Virus record (IMG/VR): IMGVR_UViG_3300006790_000037
Location: 1 to 43,356 of that record
DNA from: a virus
Length of the DNA stretch: 43,356 bases
Strand: one strand, 5' to 3'
Below are positions 16,282-24,495 of this stretch, piece after piece. The notes below the pieces were generated by a model. That model did not search any database and had not been told where the DNA came from. It saw only the letters and a list, made by a program, of their open reading frames with translations. Positions within the stretch are counted from its first letter, which is position 1, and every line of letters begins with the position of its first letter. The translations under genes and the position numbers were made by a program.

Positions 16282-16765
16282 GAATAATAATGAATACCCT
16301 TATGTCAGAGTAGCGACTCTACAGGATGTCGAGAAACTCTCTAGAGATTTACGAGAAGAGGATTTAGCTGAGATTAAAGCCCACACAGGCGATACTCCTT
16401 ATGAGTGTCTTTATCGTGGGCTTATGCTCTCTGATATCCCTTTTGTCGCTGTTGATGAGAATGAAGACCCTATCGCAATGTTCGGGACTCGATGTGTCAT
16501 GGAGTCTCCTGTGCGTGTAGGGGCAATATGGCTACTAGGGTCCCCTAAGATGTTTAATTACAAAATAAAATTCCTGAGAGAATCTAAGACTTGGGTCGAG
16601 AGTCTCCAGAAGCAGTATGACTTGTTGTACAACTTCGTGGATTGCAGGAATGAAGTACATATCAAGTGGCTTCAGTGGTCAGGATTTATCATCATTAATC
16701 GCCACGAGAAGTTCGGGTACGAGCAAGTACCCTTCTACGAATTTATAAGGATTCAACCAGAATAA
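16211..16765 (+). CDS. internal virion protein A-like (T7 gp13-like); start uncertain
   Basis: The body (YPYVRVATLQDVEKLSRDL, IPFVAVDENEDPIAMFG, VGAIWLLGSPKMFNYKIKF, DLLYNFVDCRNEVHIKWLQWSGF) follows the GNAT-like pattern of T7 gp13 and its marine relatives. The only AUG that keeps most of the domain overlaps tail tubular B by 71 bases and lacks a ribosome-binding site. GGGAGG at 16250-16255 instead points to a non-AUG start such as AUU at 16265. The gene overlaps the next by one base. gp13 is needed for virion assembly in T7; enzymatic activity is unlikely. Confidence 0.75.
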   Translation: MIPHYHPILQGQPGRVITIQEAPKNNNEYPYVRVATLQDVEKLSRDLREEDLAEIKAHTGDTPYECLYRGLMLSDIPFVAVDENEDPIAMFGTRCVMESPVRVGAIWLLGSPKMFNYKIKFLRESKTWVESLQKQYDLLYNFVDCRNEVHIKWLQWSGFIIINRHEKFGYEQVPFYEFIRIQPE

Positions 16766-17382
16766 TGTGTGAGTTAGGTACAATCATTGCTGCAACATCA
16801 TTAGCAATCACAGCAGCCACAGCAATCACGACTCCTATCGCTGCTGCTGGGCAAGCTAACCGACAAGCAGCCTACCAACAACAACTCGCTAACAGACAGT
16901 ATGAACAACAGATGGAAGCGAGACGAAGCGCTCAGAGGAGTGCTCAATTACAGAATTATCAACTAAACCTTCGACAATCCCAGGAACAAGAAGCGACCTC
17001 CCAGAAGCTACAGAAGAATCGAATAGCGGCTTTAGAAGCTCAATCGAAAGCGAGAGTCTCAGCAGGGGAAGCAGGTGTATCAGGTTTATCTGTGGATAAC
17101 CTTTACAATGATTTCTTCAGACAACAAGCTCTCTCGGATGATGCAGCTCTCCAGAATCTCTCGTATACCACTCAGCAAATCGGTGTCGAGAAAGAACGAG
17201 TTAGAGCTGGAGCTTTAAATCAGATTAACTCTGTGCAGGGTTATACCCCTACTCCTATTAATGGCCCAAGTATCTTAGGGTCTACCTTGAGTGGTTTAGG
17301 TGCTGTTGCTGGGTCAGTTAATACAGCATACACCAGTAACCTACAAAATAAATTTTACTCTGATAGATTAAGTACGAGATAA
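16765..17382 (+). CDS. internal virion protein B (T7 gp14-like)
   Basis: A 205-residue protein with a hydrophobic Ala/Thr-rich N-terminal segment (AATSLAITAATAITTPIAAA, ~10-29), followed by a long Gln/Arg-rich helix (ANRQAAYQQQLANRQYEQQM) and a region with GEAGVSGLSVDNLYNDFFRQ. This is the T7 gp14 layout, the core protein ejected first to make the outer-membrane channel. Length is close to T7 gp14 (196). Confidence 0.9.
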   Translation: MCELGTIIAATSLAITAATAITTPIAAAGQANRQAAYQQQLANRQYEQQMEARRSAQRSAQLQNYQLNLRQSQEQEATSQKLQKNRIAALEAQSKARVSAGEAGVSGLSVDNLYNDFFRQQALSDDAALQNLSYTTQQIGVEKERVRAGALNQINSVQGYTPTPINGPSILGSTLSGLGAVAGSVNTAYTSNLQNKFYSDRLSTR

Positions 17383-17390
17383 CAAACACT

Positions 17391-19022
17391 ATGGCTAAAC
17401 GAGTTAAAGTTGAGGACCTGCGGACTCCTGAACAACTTCAACCTAAAGCAACCCCAGTAAATACTTTTGTCACTCCATATCGAGAGCATGTACAGGCCCC
17501 TGCTCAAGGACTGAGTGCAATGCAACAGCTCAGTAAATCATTAGCTGCATTTGCGCCTGAACTTCAAAAACTATCCTTCCGTTATGGAGACCAATATAAA
17601 GCTCGACAAATTGAAGAGGGAGAGATTCTCGCTTCGAGAGCAAAGAATATGGAAGAGTGGGAAGCTGCTGTTAAATCAGGGCAAGTCCCTTCTGAACTAA
17701 ACCCTTGGCAAACCATCGGTCGTAACAGGCAGTGGATGCGTCAAATTGCGAACCAGTATGATATGAAAATTCGGACTGGGTATTTAACCTCAGAAGTTGC
17801 AAACTCTGAAGACCCTACAAAACTCCAGGCTTGGATGGATGAGCAAAGAGCTGAAATTCTAAACAAAGACTTAATTGTAGGGTTCGACCCAAGAGATGTA
17901 GAACAAATCTTAATGACTCGCATGGAAGCCACTGAGAAGACTCTCATGGGCTCTCATGTCTCTAAGATTACCAAGCGTATCGAAGAAGGTTTGTTTAATG
18001 GTGTCGAAGATAATACAGCCAATTTGATGGCTCAATTGAACACGACACTTGCAAGTGTCCCTAGTGAATCTGAACTAAAATTAAGAAAGGTGGACCCTGA
18101 TGGAGCACCAGTCCCCCAACAACTCACCAAAGAAACCGTTCTGGCAAGATACAGCAATGAACTTAATACTCTGGTTGCTGAAGCATGGTCTCACGGTGCT
18201 TTTTCGAATCCTGAAAAGCTTAAAAAAAGTGTAGTCGATGCTGTCGATAACCTAGCACGAGAGACAGAGAATCACGACTTATACGACGTGCTCGATAAGA
18301 TTACCTGGGGTCCTGGTGGGACTCTAGGGGGTACTTCATATGCTAAGGGTAAAGCTGCTGCTGGTCGTAAGGCGATTAACCAAGGGATTATTCAGTATGA
18401 AGAAGTCCAACATCGTCGCGAGACTCGAAGGATTGATAGAGAGCAGAATGATGTTCTTATCCGAGCAAACATCGATTTAAAACTAGACCCTAATGCGGAT
18501 ACATCTGACTTTGAAGCTCAACTTATTCGGAACAATGATTACGAAGGCTTAGCTAAATTACGGTCAGATAAAGAACATGCTCAAAGACAATCCACTATCC
18601 GCTATGAAGACCCGAATCAGAAAGCTCAATTCTGGAACAACGTCATCAACGATAAAGACACTCAGGACGACTGGAGAGATGGAAGTAAAAATCTTTCCGC
18701 TGAGACCTTAGAGTCCGCTATGAAGTTTAAGAACTCTAAGAATAAAGGTGAGATTCGAGATTATAAATCAACGATTAACAAACTGATTAGAGATTTTGGC
18801 GGGCCTTTGAAATCAGGGCTGAAGCCTCAATTCTCATTCGATAAAGACTACCGAGCTGCTGCTGTCTCTGAATTTTCAAGACGTATGAGAGAGCATGAAG
18901 AGTGGCACAGGAATCAAGTTTTAGAAGGTAAAGGAACTCTCCCCTCATACACTGAAGAAGCTAAATGGGCTGAAGTCGAGGCTGAGCGCATTAAGAAGAA
19001 ATATCAAAGTTTGAGAGATTGA
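17391..19022 (+). CDS. internal virion protein C (T7 gp15-like)
   Basis: A 543-residue, mostly helical, charged protein following gp14. Landmarks are YREHVQAPAQGLSAMQQLSKSL, QWMRQIANQYDMKIRTGY and a Lys/Glu-rich C-terminus (EAERIKKKYQSLRD). Sequence is weakly conserved in this family; the call rests on position between gp14-like and gp16-like genes, helical content and size (T7 gp15 is 747, so this one is shorter). In T7 it forms the periplasmic part of the ejection channel. Confidence 0.8.
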   Translation: MAKRVKVEDLRTPEQLQPKATPVNTFVTPYREHVQAPAQGLSAMQQLSKSLAAFAPELQKLSFRYGDQYKARQIEEGEILASRAKNMEEWEAAVKSGQVPSELNPWQTIGRNRQWMRQIANQYDMKIRTGYLTSEVANSEDPTKLQAWMDEQRAEILNKDLIVGFDPRDVEQILMTRMEATEKTLMGSHVSKITKRIEEGLFNGVEDNTANLMAQLNTTLASVPSESELKLRKVDPDGAPVPQQLTKETVLARYSNELNTLVAEAWSHGAFSNPEKLKKSVVDAVDNLARETENHDLYDVLDKITWGPGGTLGGTSYAKGKAAAGRKAINQGIIQYEEVQHRRETRRIDREQNDVLIRANIDLKLDPNADTSDFEAQLIRNNDYEGLAKLRSDKEHAQRQSTIRYEDPNQKAQFWNNVINDKDTQDDWRDGSKNLSAETLESAMKFKNSKNKGEIRDYKSTINKLIRDFGGPLKSGLKPQFSFDKDYRAAAVSEFSRRMREHEEWHRNQVLEGKGTLPSYTEEAKWAEVEAERIKKKYQSLRD

Positions 19023-19029
19023 ACGACTA

Positions 19030-22000
19030 ATGATTGATGAAAATAATAAAAAACAAGAGCAAGAGCAACAACAGCCTAGTGAACCAGTTTTAGAAACTGA
19101 CTCATCTGTGGATGGTTACAGTGCTATGAAAGCTCAGGTAAGCTGGGTGGATAATGCAGTTGACGTAGCTGGTGATGTCGCTCAAGGTGTTGTCGCTGGT
19201 ACTCAGTCTGTCTTGAATGAGACCGCTGAACTTGGTGAGCAGATTACAGGGGCTCTCCCTGTACCTACATGGGCTGAGCAACCTGGTTATGAAGAGGCTT
19301 ATTTTAAAATTGGACCTCTCGCATTAGCTCCTATCAACAAAGTTGTCCTGGATAAAGGATTAAACACAGCGACTCCCTACGGACAAATGGAGATTCCTGA
19401 GACTCTCCCTGCTGAATTATCTAAAGGGATTACTCAGGTAGGTTTAGGACTCTTCGGCGCTAGTAAACTTTTAGCACCATTAAAGGCCACGAGTGCTGCT
19501 GGTGTTGTAGGTAAGACATTGCTGACTGATGTTGTTGCATCCACAGTATACATGGATGAACAAGAAGGTAATTTGTTTAATGTCCTCAATGAGTATGCTC
19601 CTCAACTCTCTACACCACTGAGTGAATATTTAGCGACAGATGAAGATGACTCTTGGGTAGAAGGCAAGTTTAAGAACGCTGTTGAAGCTGGGGCTACAGG
19701 TCTCATTGGAGAGATGGTGTTCAAAGCTGCTAAAGGAGTAAAAGGTTGGAAGAAGGCTGCTAAAAGTGGTGATGATGTCGCTAAGGCTGAAGCGATTCAA
19801 CAGATTTCAGAGGCTGCTGATGAAGCTTTAGATACGCTTTATCCTGGGATGCCTAAGAGTAATCCTAATGTTAAGCCTAAGAAATTCAGAGCGACCAAAG
19901 AATCCAAGAAGTTCGCTGAGGCTCTACAGAAACATATTGATGATGGGGCTCCTTTAGAACAGATTGATATCTCGAATAAAATTAATCCTGATACCTTCCT
20001 AGACCCTGAGCAAACAGCGAGAGTTCAGCAAGCCTTAGAAGAAGCTGCTGGGTCCGCTGTGTTCGGTAAAAGTAAAAAAGTAACCCACAAAGAGTTTGCT
20101 GAGAAAGCTGCGAAACAACTTGATGAAACAGTTGCTGGATTATCAGATTTAGTTGGTGAAGATAAAAATACACTACAACAATTGCTAGTGAGGAATGCAG
20201 GGTCAGTCGAAAAGGCAAGCATCAACGCTTGGATAGCTCGACAGTTTCTGCAAGCGACTGAGAATGAATTGGTCACAATTGCTAAGCAAGTCTCAGGGAA
20301 TCCTTTAGATACAAAATCTGCTGATAAATTCTTATCGTTATTCACAACTTACAAACAACTTGTTGCGCCTTATAAAGGTTTGGCATCTGAGTTTGGTCGA
20401 GGTCTAAATCAATATCAAAACAATAACTCGATTGCTGAAGAGTTACAGAAAGTATTTACCAGTAATCCTGAGAATCTCACTGACTTAGCACAAGCGGTTG
20501 AGATGGCTGATAAAGCTGCCCAACGGAAACTCTTGCAAAAAGGTTTGGTTGATGGACTCAACATGTACCGTGTATCTAACATGGTTTCAGGGTTCTCAAC
20601 GCAATTAATGAACATTGCAGGGAACACATCTGCAAGTGCCATCGCGCCTGTTGAGACGATGCTGACCGGTCTTTACTCTGGTGATACAGCTTTAGTCCGA
20701 GAAGGTGCTCACATTTTTGAAGGGTACTCTAGGTATCTCTATGATGCTGTCGTGGCTACAGGTAAAGCGTTCAGGCAAGGGAGAGCAATTACTCGTGGGG
20801 CTGGAACAACCATTGAGACAATGGGACCAACAGCTCGATTATTCTCCTATGATGATGTGACGAAAACTATTCCTAATGGTCTACGATTTATCGCTCCAGA
20901 GTCTACTAAGTGGATGTGGAATACTTTAGGTGACTTAGGGGGTGGTGGGTTAAGGATGCTCTCTACAGGAGATGAGTTCTTCTACAACCTGAACTACAGA
21001 GCCCATCGTTACGCTCAACTCTCTCGACAAGCTGCTGCAAATGGAATTGAAAAAGGACCTGCTTTTGAGAAGTTTATCAATGATGAGATGAGTAAATCAT
21101 TCGATAAATTAGGACAAGCTATCGATGTTGACTCTCGCAAGTACGCTTCTTATAACACATTCTCGAATGAGTGGGAAGCGGAAGAAGGCTTCTTTGGTGA
21201 AGCTGGTAAGTGGGTAGAGAAAGGTCGAAGTAGTAAACACCTAGGGATACAGTTCGTATCCTCTGCTATCTTCCCATTTATCAGGACTCCCCTCAGAGCT
21301 GCTGAGTACACATTAGATAGGCTCCCAGGCTTTAATACAGATATCTGGAAGTGGGGAAGTCTAACTCAGAGAGAGCGAGCTGAAGTTGCCGCTAAAGCGA
21401 CTACAGGGACTCTCGCAATGGGTCTTGGTGTGACTATGGCTGCTCAAGGTTTAATTACTGAGAATGAATCGACAGACTCTACGAGTGCTCAGTCTCAGCG
21501 TAAAACAAACTGGGAACCTAACTCTCTAAGAATCTCTTTACCAAATGGAGATGAAGCTTACTTCCCTATCAGTCGTTTAGGCCCTGTAGGGTACATGATA
21601 ATCGCTGGTAGAGACATTGTTAACTTAGCGCCATACGCAAGTAAAGGTGAGATTGATGAACTATCCAATCGAGTCCTTGCAGATATTGTAGGGCAATTCG
21701 AGACTGTCCCATTCTTACAAGGTATGGAGGACTTAGGGAAACTCCTAGGGGATGCAAAAGACGGTGAGATTAGTAACTTACTGAATAACTATGCAACCTC
21801 ATTGGTTCCTCTCGGTGGATTATCGAACGATATCCGTAAACAGGTAGACCCTTATTCCAGAGAGACGAAAACCTTGATGGATAAGATTCGAAACAGACTA
21901 CCAGGAACCTCTCATGACCTCCCAGTCAAACGAGACTTATTAGGGAATCCTGTTCCAGGAGAATTAATACCTCTCGTTAAAGTGAAGCATACCAGTCCAG

Positions 22001-22542
22001 CTTCTAAAGAGATTGAGCGTCTTGTGCAGAATGGTGCAACATTTGCTCCTATTACAAATAACAAAGAAGGTTTAGACCTCTATAAGTTTAAAAATGCTGA
22101 CGGTAGAACCGCTTACGATGCTTATGGTGAAGGGATTGCAGAGAATAAGTTCTCAGGTCGGAACCTTACTGAGCAGATTAATCGATTAATTTCAAAAGAT
22201 GGATACAGTAATCTAACTGACCCCTTCAAAGTAAAAGGGACAACGGATACCTCAAATCAAGGTGGTAAAGCTTACGAGATTAAAAAGCTTATGCAGGACT
22301 ACAAGAAAGCTGCTTTCCAGAAACTGCTAAAAGATAACAATTACGTCCACTCAGAAACGGGTGTATCCCTCCTCGATGCTTACAAAGAAGCAAAACGTAT
22401 CCGAGGAATCAAGACTGAACAGCAATATACACAAGCATTAATCGATAGAGAAGCTGAGACACAACAAGAACTTGATTCAATCTTGAATGCTGGTGGGGAT
22501 GGTATCGAATCCTACGCTGACCAAGATAACGCTCAACTTTAA
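19030..22542 (+). CDS. internal virion protein D (T7 gp16-like), without lytic transglycosylase domain
   Basis: The largest gene of the window, 1170 residues. The N-terminus is Gln/Glu-rich and disordered, then Ala/Gly-rich segments (DVAGDVAQGVVAGTQSVLNE, GAVEAG-type helices) and a central part with FIRTPLRAAEYTLDRLPGF, RAEVAAKATTGTLAMGLGVT and FPISRLGPVGYMIIAGRDI typical of phage ejection proteins. T7 gp16 (1318 aa) starts with a soluble lytic transglycosylase; no such catalytic Glu context (ESxFxxxAxSxxGAxG) is seen here. It should form the inner-membrane end of the DNA channel. Confidence 0.85.
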   Translation: MIDENNKKQEQEQQQPSEPVLETDSSVDGYSAMKAQVSWVDNAVDVAGDVAQGVVAGTQSVLNETAELGEQITGALPVPTWAEQPGYEEAYFKIGPLALAPINKVVLDKGLNTATPYGQMEIPETLPAELSKGITQVGLGLFGASKLLAPLKATSAAGVVGKTLLTDVVASTVYMDEQEGNLFNVLNEYAPQLSTPLSEYLATDEDDSWVEGKFKNAVEAGATGLIGEMVFKAAKGVKGWKKAAKSGDDVAKAEAIQQISEAADEALDTLYPGMPKSNPNVKPKKFRATKESKKFAEALQKHIDDGAPLEQIDISNKINPDTFLDPEQTARVQQALEEAAGSAVFGKSKKVTHKEFAEKAAKQLDETVAGLSDLVGEDKNTLQQLLVRNAGSVEKASINAWIARQFLQATENELVTIAKQVSGNPLDTKSADKFLSLFTTYKQLVAPYKGLASEFGRGLNQYQNNNSIAEELQKVFTSNPENLTDLAQAVEMADKAAQRKLLQKGLVDGLNMYRVSNMVSGFSTQLMNIAGNTSASAIAPVETMLTGLYSGDTALVREGAHIFEGYSRYLYDAVVATGKAFRQGRAITRGAGTTIETMGPTARLFSYDDVTKTIPNGLRFIAPESTKWMWNTLGDLGGGGLRMLSTGDEFFYNLNYRAHRYAQLSRQAAANGIEKGPAFEKFINDEMSKSFDKLGQAIDVDSRKYASYNTFSNEWEAEEGFFGEAGKWVEKGRSSKHLGIQFVSSAIFPFIRTPLRAAEYTLDRLPGFNTDIWKWGSLTQRERAEVAAKATTGTLAMGLGVTMAAQGLITENESTDSTSAQSQRKTNWEPNSLRISLPNGDEAYFPISRLGPVGYMIIAGRDIVNLAPYASKGEIDELSNRVLADIVGQFETVPFLQGMEDLGKLLGDAKDGEISNLLNNYATSLVPLGGLSNDIRKQVDPYSRETKTLMDKIRNRLPGTSHDLPVKRDLLGNPVPGELIPLVKVKHTSPASKEIERLVQNGATFAPITNNKEGLDLYKFKNADGRTAYDAYGEGIAENKFSGRNLTEQINRLISKDGYSNLTDPFKVKGTTDTSNQGGKAYEIKKLMQDYKKAAFQKLLKDNNYVHSETGVSLLDAYKEAKRIRGIKTEQQYTQALIDREAETQQELDSILNAGGDGIESYADQDNAQL

Positions 22543-22567
22543 TTCTAATTGGGAAAATTAAATAATT

Positions 22568-23908
22568 ATGCCTTTCTATGCTCACGACCAGTATACAGGG
22601 AATGGGGCTACAACGACGTATTCCATTACATTCCCTTATATTGCGACCACAGACATTGTAGTGACTTTGGATGATGTCGTTACAACTGCTTTTACATTTC
22701 TATCATCCACACAAATTCAATTCGATTCAGCACCAGGGTCAGGAGTCGCCATATCAATCAAGCGGCAAACTACTCGAAGCTCACGGAACGTGGATTTCGA
22801 GGATGGCTCCGCTCTTCCTGAGAGTGACCTGGATGGCAATGCGAATCAAATCTTCTACATCATGCAAGAGCTCCTCGATGATTTCTCGACAAACTTAAGC
22901 CTCGCTGCTGATGGTAAGTGGAACGCTGACTCGAAGGTTATTAAGAACCTAGTGAATGGTACGAATAACAACGATGCGATTAACTACGGCCAATTAACAG
23001 CAGCTTCTCTAGGTGCTTCTCCCCTGATTAGTATCGAGACTCCTGGAGCTGGGGATGCAGGGAAGCTTGCTGTTGTTAACGGGACTGAAGATGGTTATGA
23101 AGTTGGCTCAGTGACTTTAGGTGACTTAGCGGAACTAGATACTGTTGATACTGCTCAGATTGATGACGATGCAATCACAACAACAAAGATTCTCGATGCT
23201 AACGTAACCAATGGGAAACTCGCTTCTGGTGCTGTTACAGGCGCTAAGATTGCCAATGATACGATTGGTTTGGGTAAATTCTCCCATAACGCTACTGCTG
23301 ATGAACTGATTGGTTATAATGCTGGGACTCCTGCAAACATTACTGTAGGCTCAGGTTTAGATTTAACTGGTGGGGCTTTAACATGTACTGTAGACAACGG
23401 CGATTTAGAATACATCACAACGAAAACAGCAAGTGCAGTAGCTAATTTAGATATAACCAGTGAAGCTACTTGGTCTAACTATCGAAAAATTATTATTCAA
23501 TGGAATTACGTCGTTCCTGCAACAGATGGGGCACAATTCCAAGCGACAACATCTTCAAACAGTGGAAGCTCTTGGGATACTGGAGCTTCAGACTATGAGT
23601 GGTCCACACGATATAATGGGCTGTCTGGACTCGACACAGCAGATGATTCGATAATTCTAACAGGTATTGGTGTCGGTAATGACTCTAATGAGAGCACTTC
23701 AGGGTGTATAGAAATTCTGCAACCAAACAATACAGCCAATTTTAAAGTTATCATGTATTCAGGATTATTCATAGACAATGGTGGTCAACTATCACTCGTT
23801 CATGGAACAGGGCGTAGACGTTCTACAGGAAGTGTTAATGGTATTCAATTCTCCTTCACTTCTGGGAATATAACATCCGGTACTTTTGATATTTACGGAG
23901 TGAAATAA
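22568..23908 (+). CDS. tail fibre protein (T7 gp17-like N-terminus)
   Basis: The first ~115 residues (YTGNGATTTYSITFPYIATTDIVVTLDD, IKRQTTRSSRNVDFEDGSAL, DLDGNANQIFYIMQELLDD) form the T7 gp17-type virion-attachment domain. A repetitive stretch (TAQIDDDAITTTKILDANVT, NGKLASGAVTGAKIANDTIG, ~200-245) suggests a trimeric beta shaft. The C-terminal ~150 residues are Ser/Gly/Trp-rich and would carry receptor binding (WSNYRKIIIQWNYV, SGTFDIYGVK). At 446 residues it is shorter than T7 gp17 (553). Confidence 0.9.
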   Translation: MPFYAHDQYTGNGATTTYSITFPYIATTDIVVTLDDVVTTAFTFLSSTQIQFDSAPGSGVAISIKRQTTRSSRNVDFEDGSALPESDLDGNANQIFYIMQELLDDFSTNLSLAADGKWNADSKVIKNLVNGTNNNDAINYGQLTAASLGASPLISIETPGAGDAGKLAVVNGTEDGYEVGSVTLGDLAELDTVDTAQIDDDAITTTKILDANVTNGKLASGAVTGAKIANDTIGLGKFSHNATADELIGYNAGTPANITVGSGLDLTGGALTCTVDNGDLEYITTKTASAVANLDITSEATWSNYRKIIIQWNYVVPATDGAQFQATTSSNSGSSWDTGASDYEWSTRYNGLSGLDTADDSIILTGIGVGNDSNESTSGCIEILQPNNTANFKVIMYSGLFIDNGGQLSLVHGTGRRRSTGSVNGIQFSFTSGNITSGTFDIYGVK

Positions 23909-23910
23909 TT

Positions 23911-24150
23911 ATGCCATTCTCTGAACAAACAATCACAACAATCCTAAAAGAGATACCAGGTCTAACAATCATCGGTATCATCTTCCGTTCCATGTTCACT
24001 CAAACTGTAAAGACCTTTGAAAAGGCAATGAAGACGATACAAGACATGACAGCAAAAGAATTAGAAGAGTGTAACAAGCGTCATGACCAAATGGATGCCA
24101 AGTATAGCCTACTTGTTAGAGCTGTACTAGAGAAGGAAGGAATACTATGA
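23911..24150 (+). CDS. small membrane protein in the holin position
   Basis: A 79-residue protein with one short hydrophobic segment (IPGLTIIGIIFRSMF, ~14-28) followed by a charged helix (KTFEKAMKTIQDMTAKELEE) of coiled-coil character. T7 has holin gp17.5 at this place, between tail fibre and small terminase. A short N-terminal membrane segment plus charged coil also fits a spanin-like protein. Holin is favoured by position only. The start follows the tail-fibre stop by two bases; the stop overlaps the small terminase start. Confidence 0.55.
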   Translation: MPFSEQTITTILKEIPGLTIIGIIFRSMFTQTVKTFEKAMKTIQDMTAKELEECNKRHDQMDAKYSLLVRAVLEKEGIL

Positions 24151-24362
24151 GTCAATCAGATGCAATATCTAACCTGTTCGATGCCCTTACTGACGACTTG
24201 TTAGAAAAAATTAAAGCTGGAGAAGCTACTCCCAAGGAACTTGAGATAGCTCGACAGTTCATAAAAGACCAAGGATACCAGGCTAAAGTTAGTAACAATG
24301 CTGCTATGTCCGCAATTATCAAGGCTTTACCATTCTCTGAAGATGTGAATGATATCGCTTAA
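24147..24362 (+). CDS. terminase small subunit (T7 gp18-like)
   Basis: A 71-residue helical protein with DLLEKIKAGEATPKELEIARQFIKDQG (~18-45), the characteristic motif of T7-like small terminases. These bind concatemer DNA and recruit the large subunit. Slightly shorter than T7 gp18 (89). Separated from the large subunit by a 133-bp regulatory-looking gap. Confidence 0.88.
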   Translation: MSQSDAISNLFDALTDDLLEKIKAGEATPKELEIARQFIKDQGYQAKVSNNAAMSAIIKALPFSEDVNDIA

Positions 24363-24370
24363 ATTTAAAA

Positions 24371-24385
24371 TGTACATTATGTACA
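24371..24385. promoter_or_regulatory. perfect palindrome TGTACATTATGTACA (operator-like)
   Basis: A 15-bp palindrome of form TGTA-N7-TACA sits just after the small terminase stop. The same half-sites and spacing occur at 31599-31613 between the repressor and integrase 2 (TGTACATACATTACA), and a weaker relative (CGTACATACTATACA) occurs at 35255-35269 just after the RNA polymerase gene. All three are outside genes. A shared regulator is inferred. Confidence 0.4.
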
Positions 24386-24416
24386 GATAGACTTAAATCA
24401 AAACATTCAATTAGAG

Positions 24417-24458
24417 CCCTCTAGCATCGACGAGAATCGACGTTAGGGGGTCTTCTTG
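24417..24458 (+). terminator. terminator-like hairpin before large terminase
   Basis: CCCTCTA pairs with TAGGGGG (one wobble), topped by TCGA/TCGA around a short loop and followed by TCTTCTT. The 5' arm AGCCCTCTA (24415-24423) is also perfectly complementary to TAGAGGGCT (24483-24491), which carries the likely ribosome-binding site GAGGG of the terminase gene. Two alternative folds are therefore possible. Confidence 0.6.
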
Positions 24459-24495
24459 TATGTATACATATCTCAACTAAATTAGAGGGCTTCTC

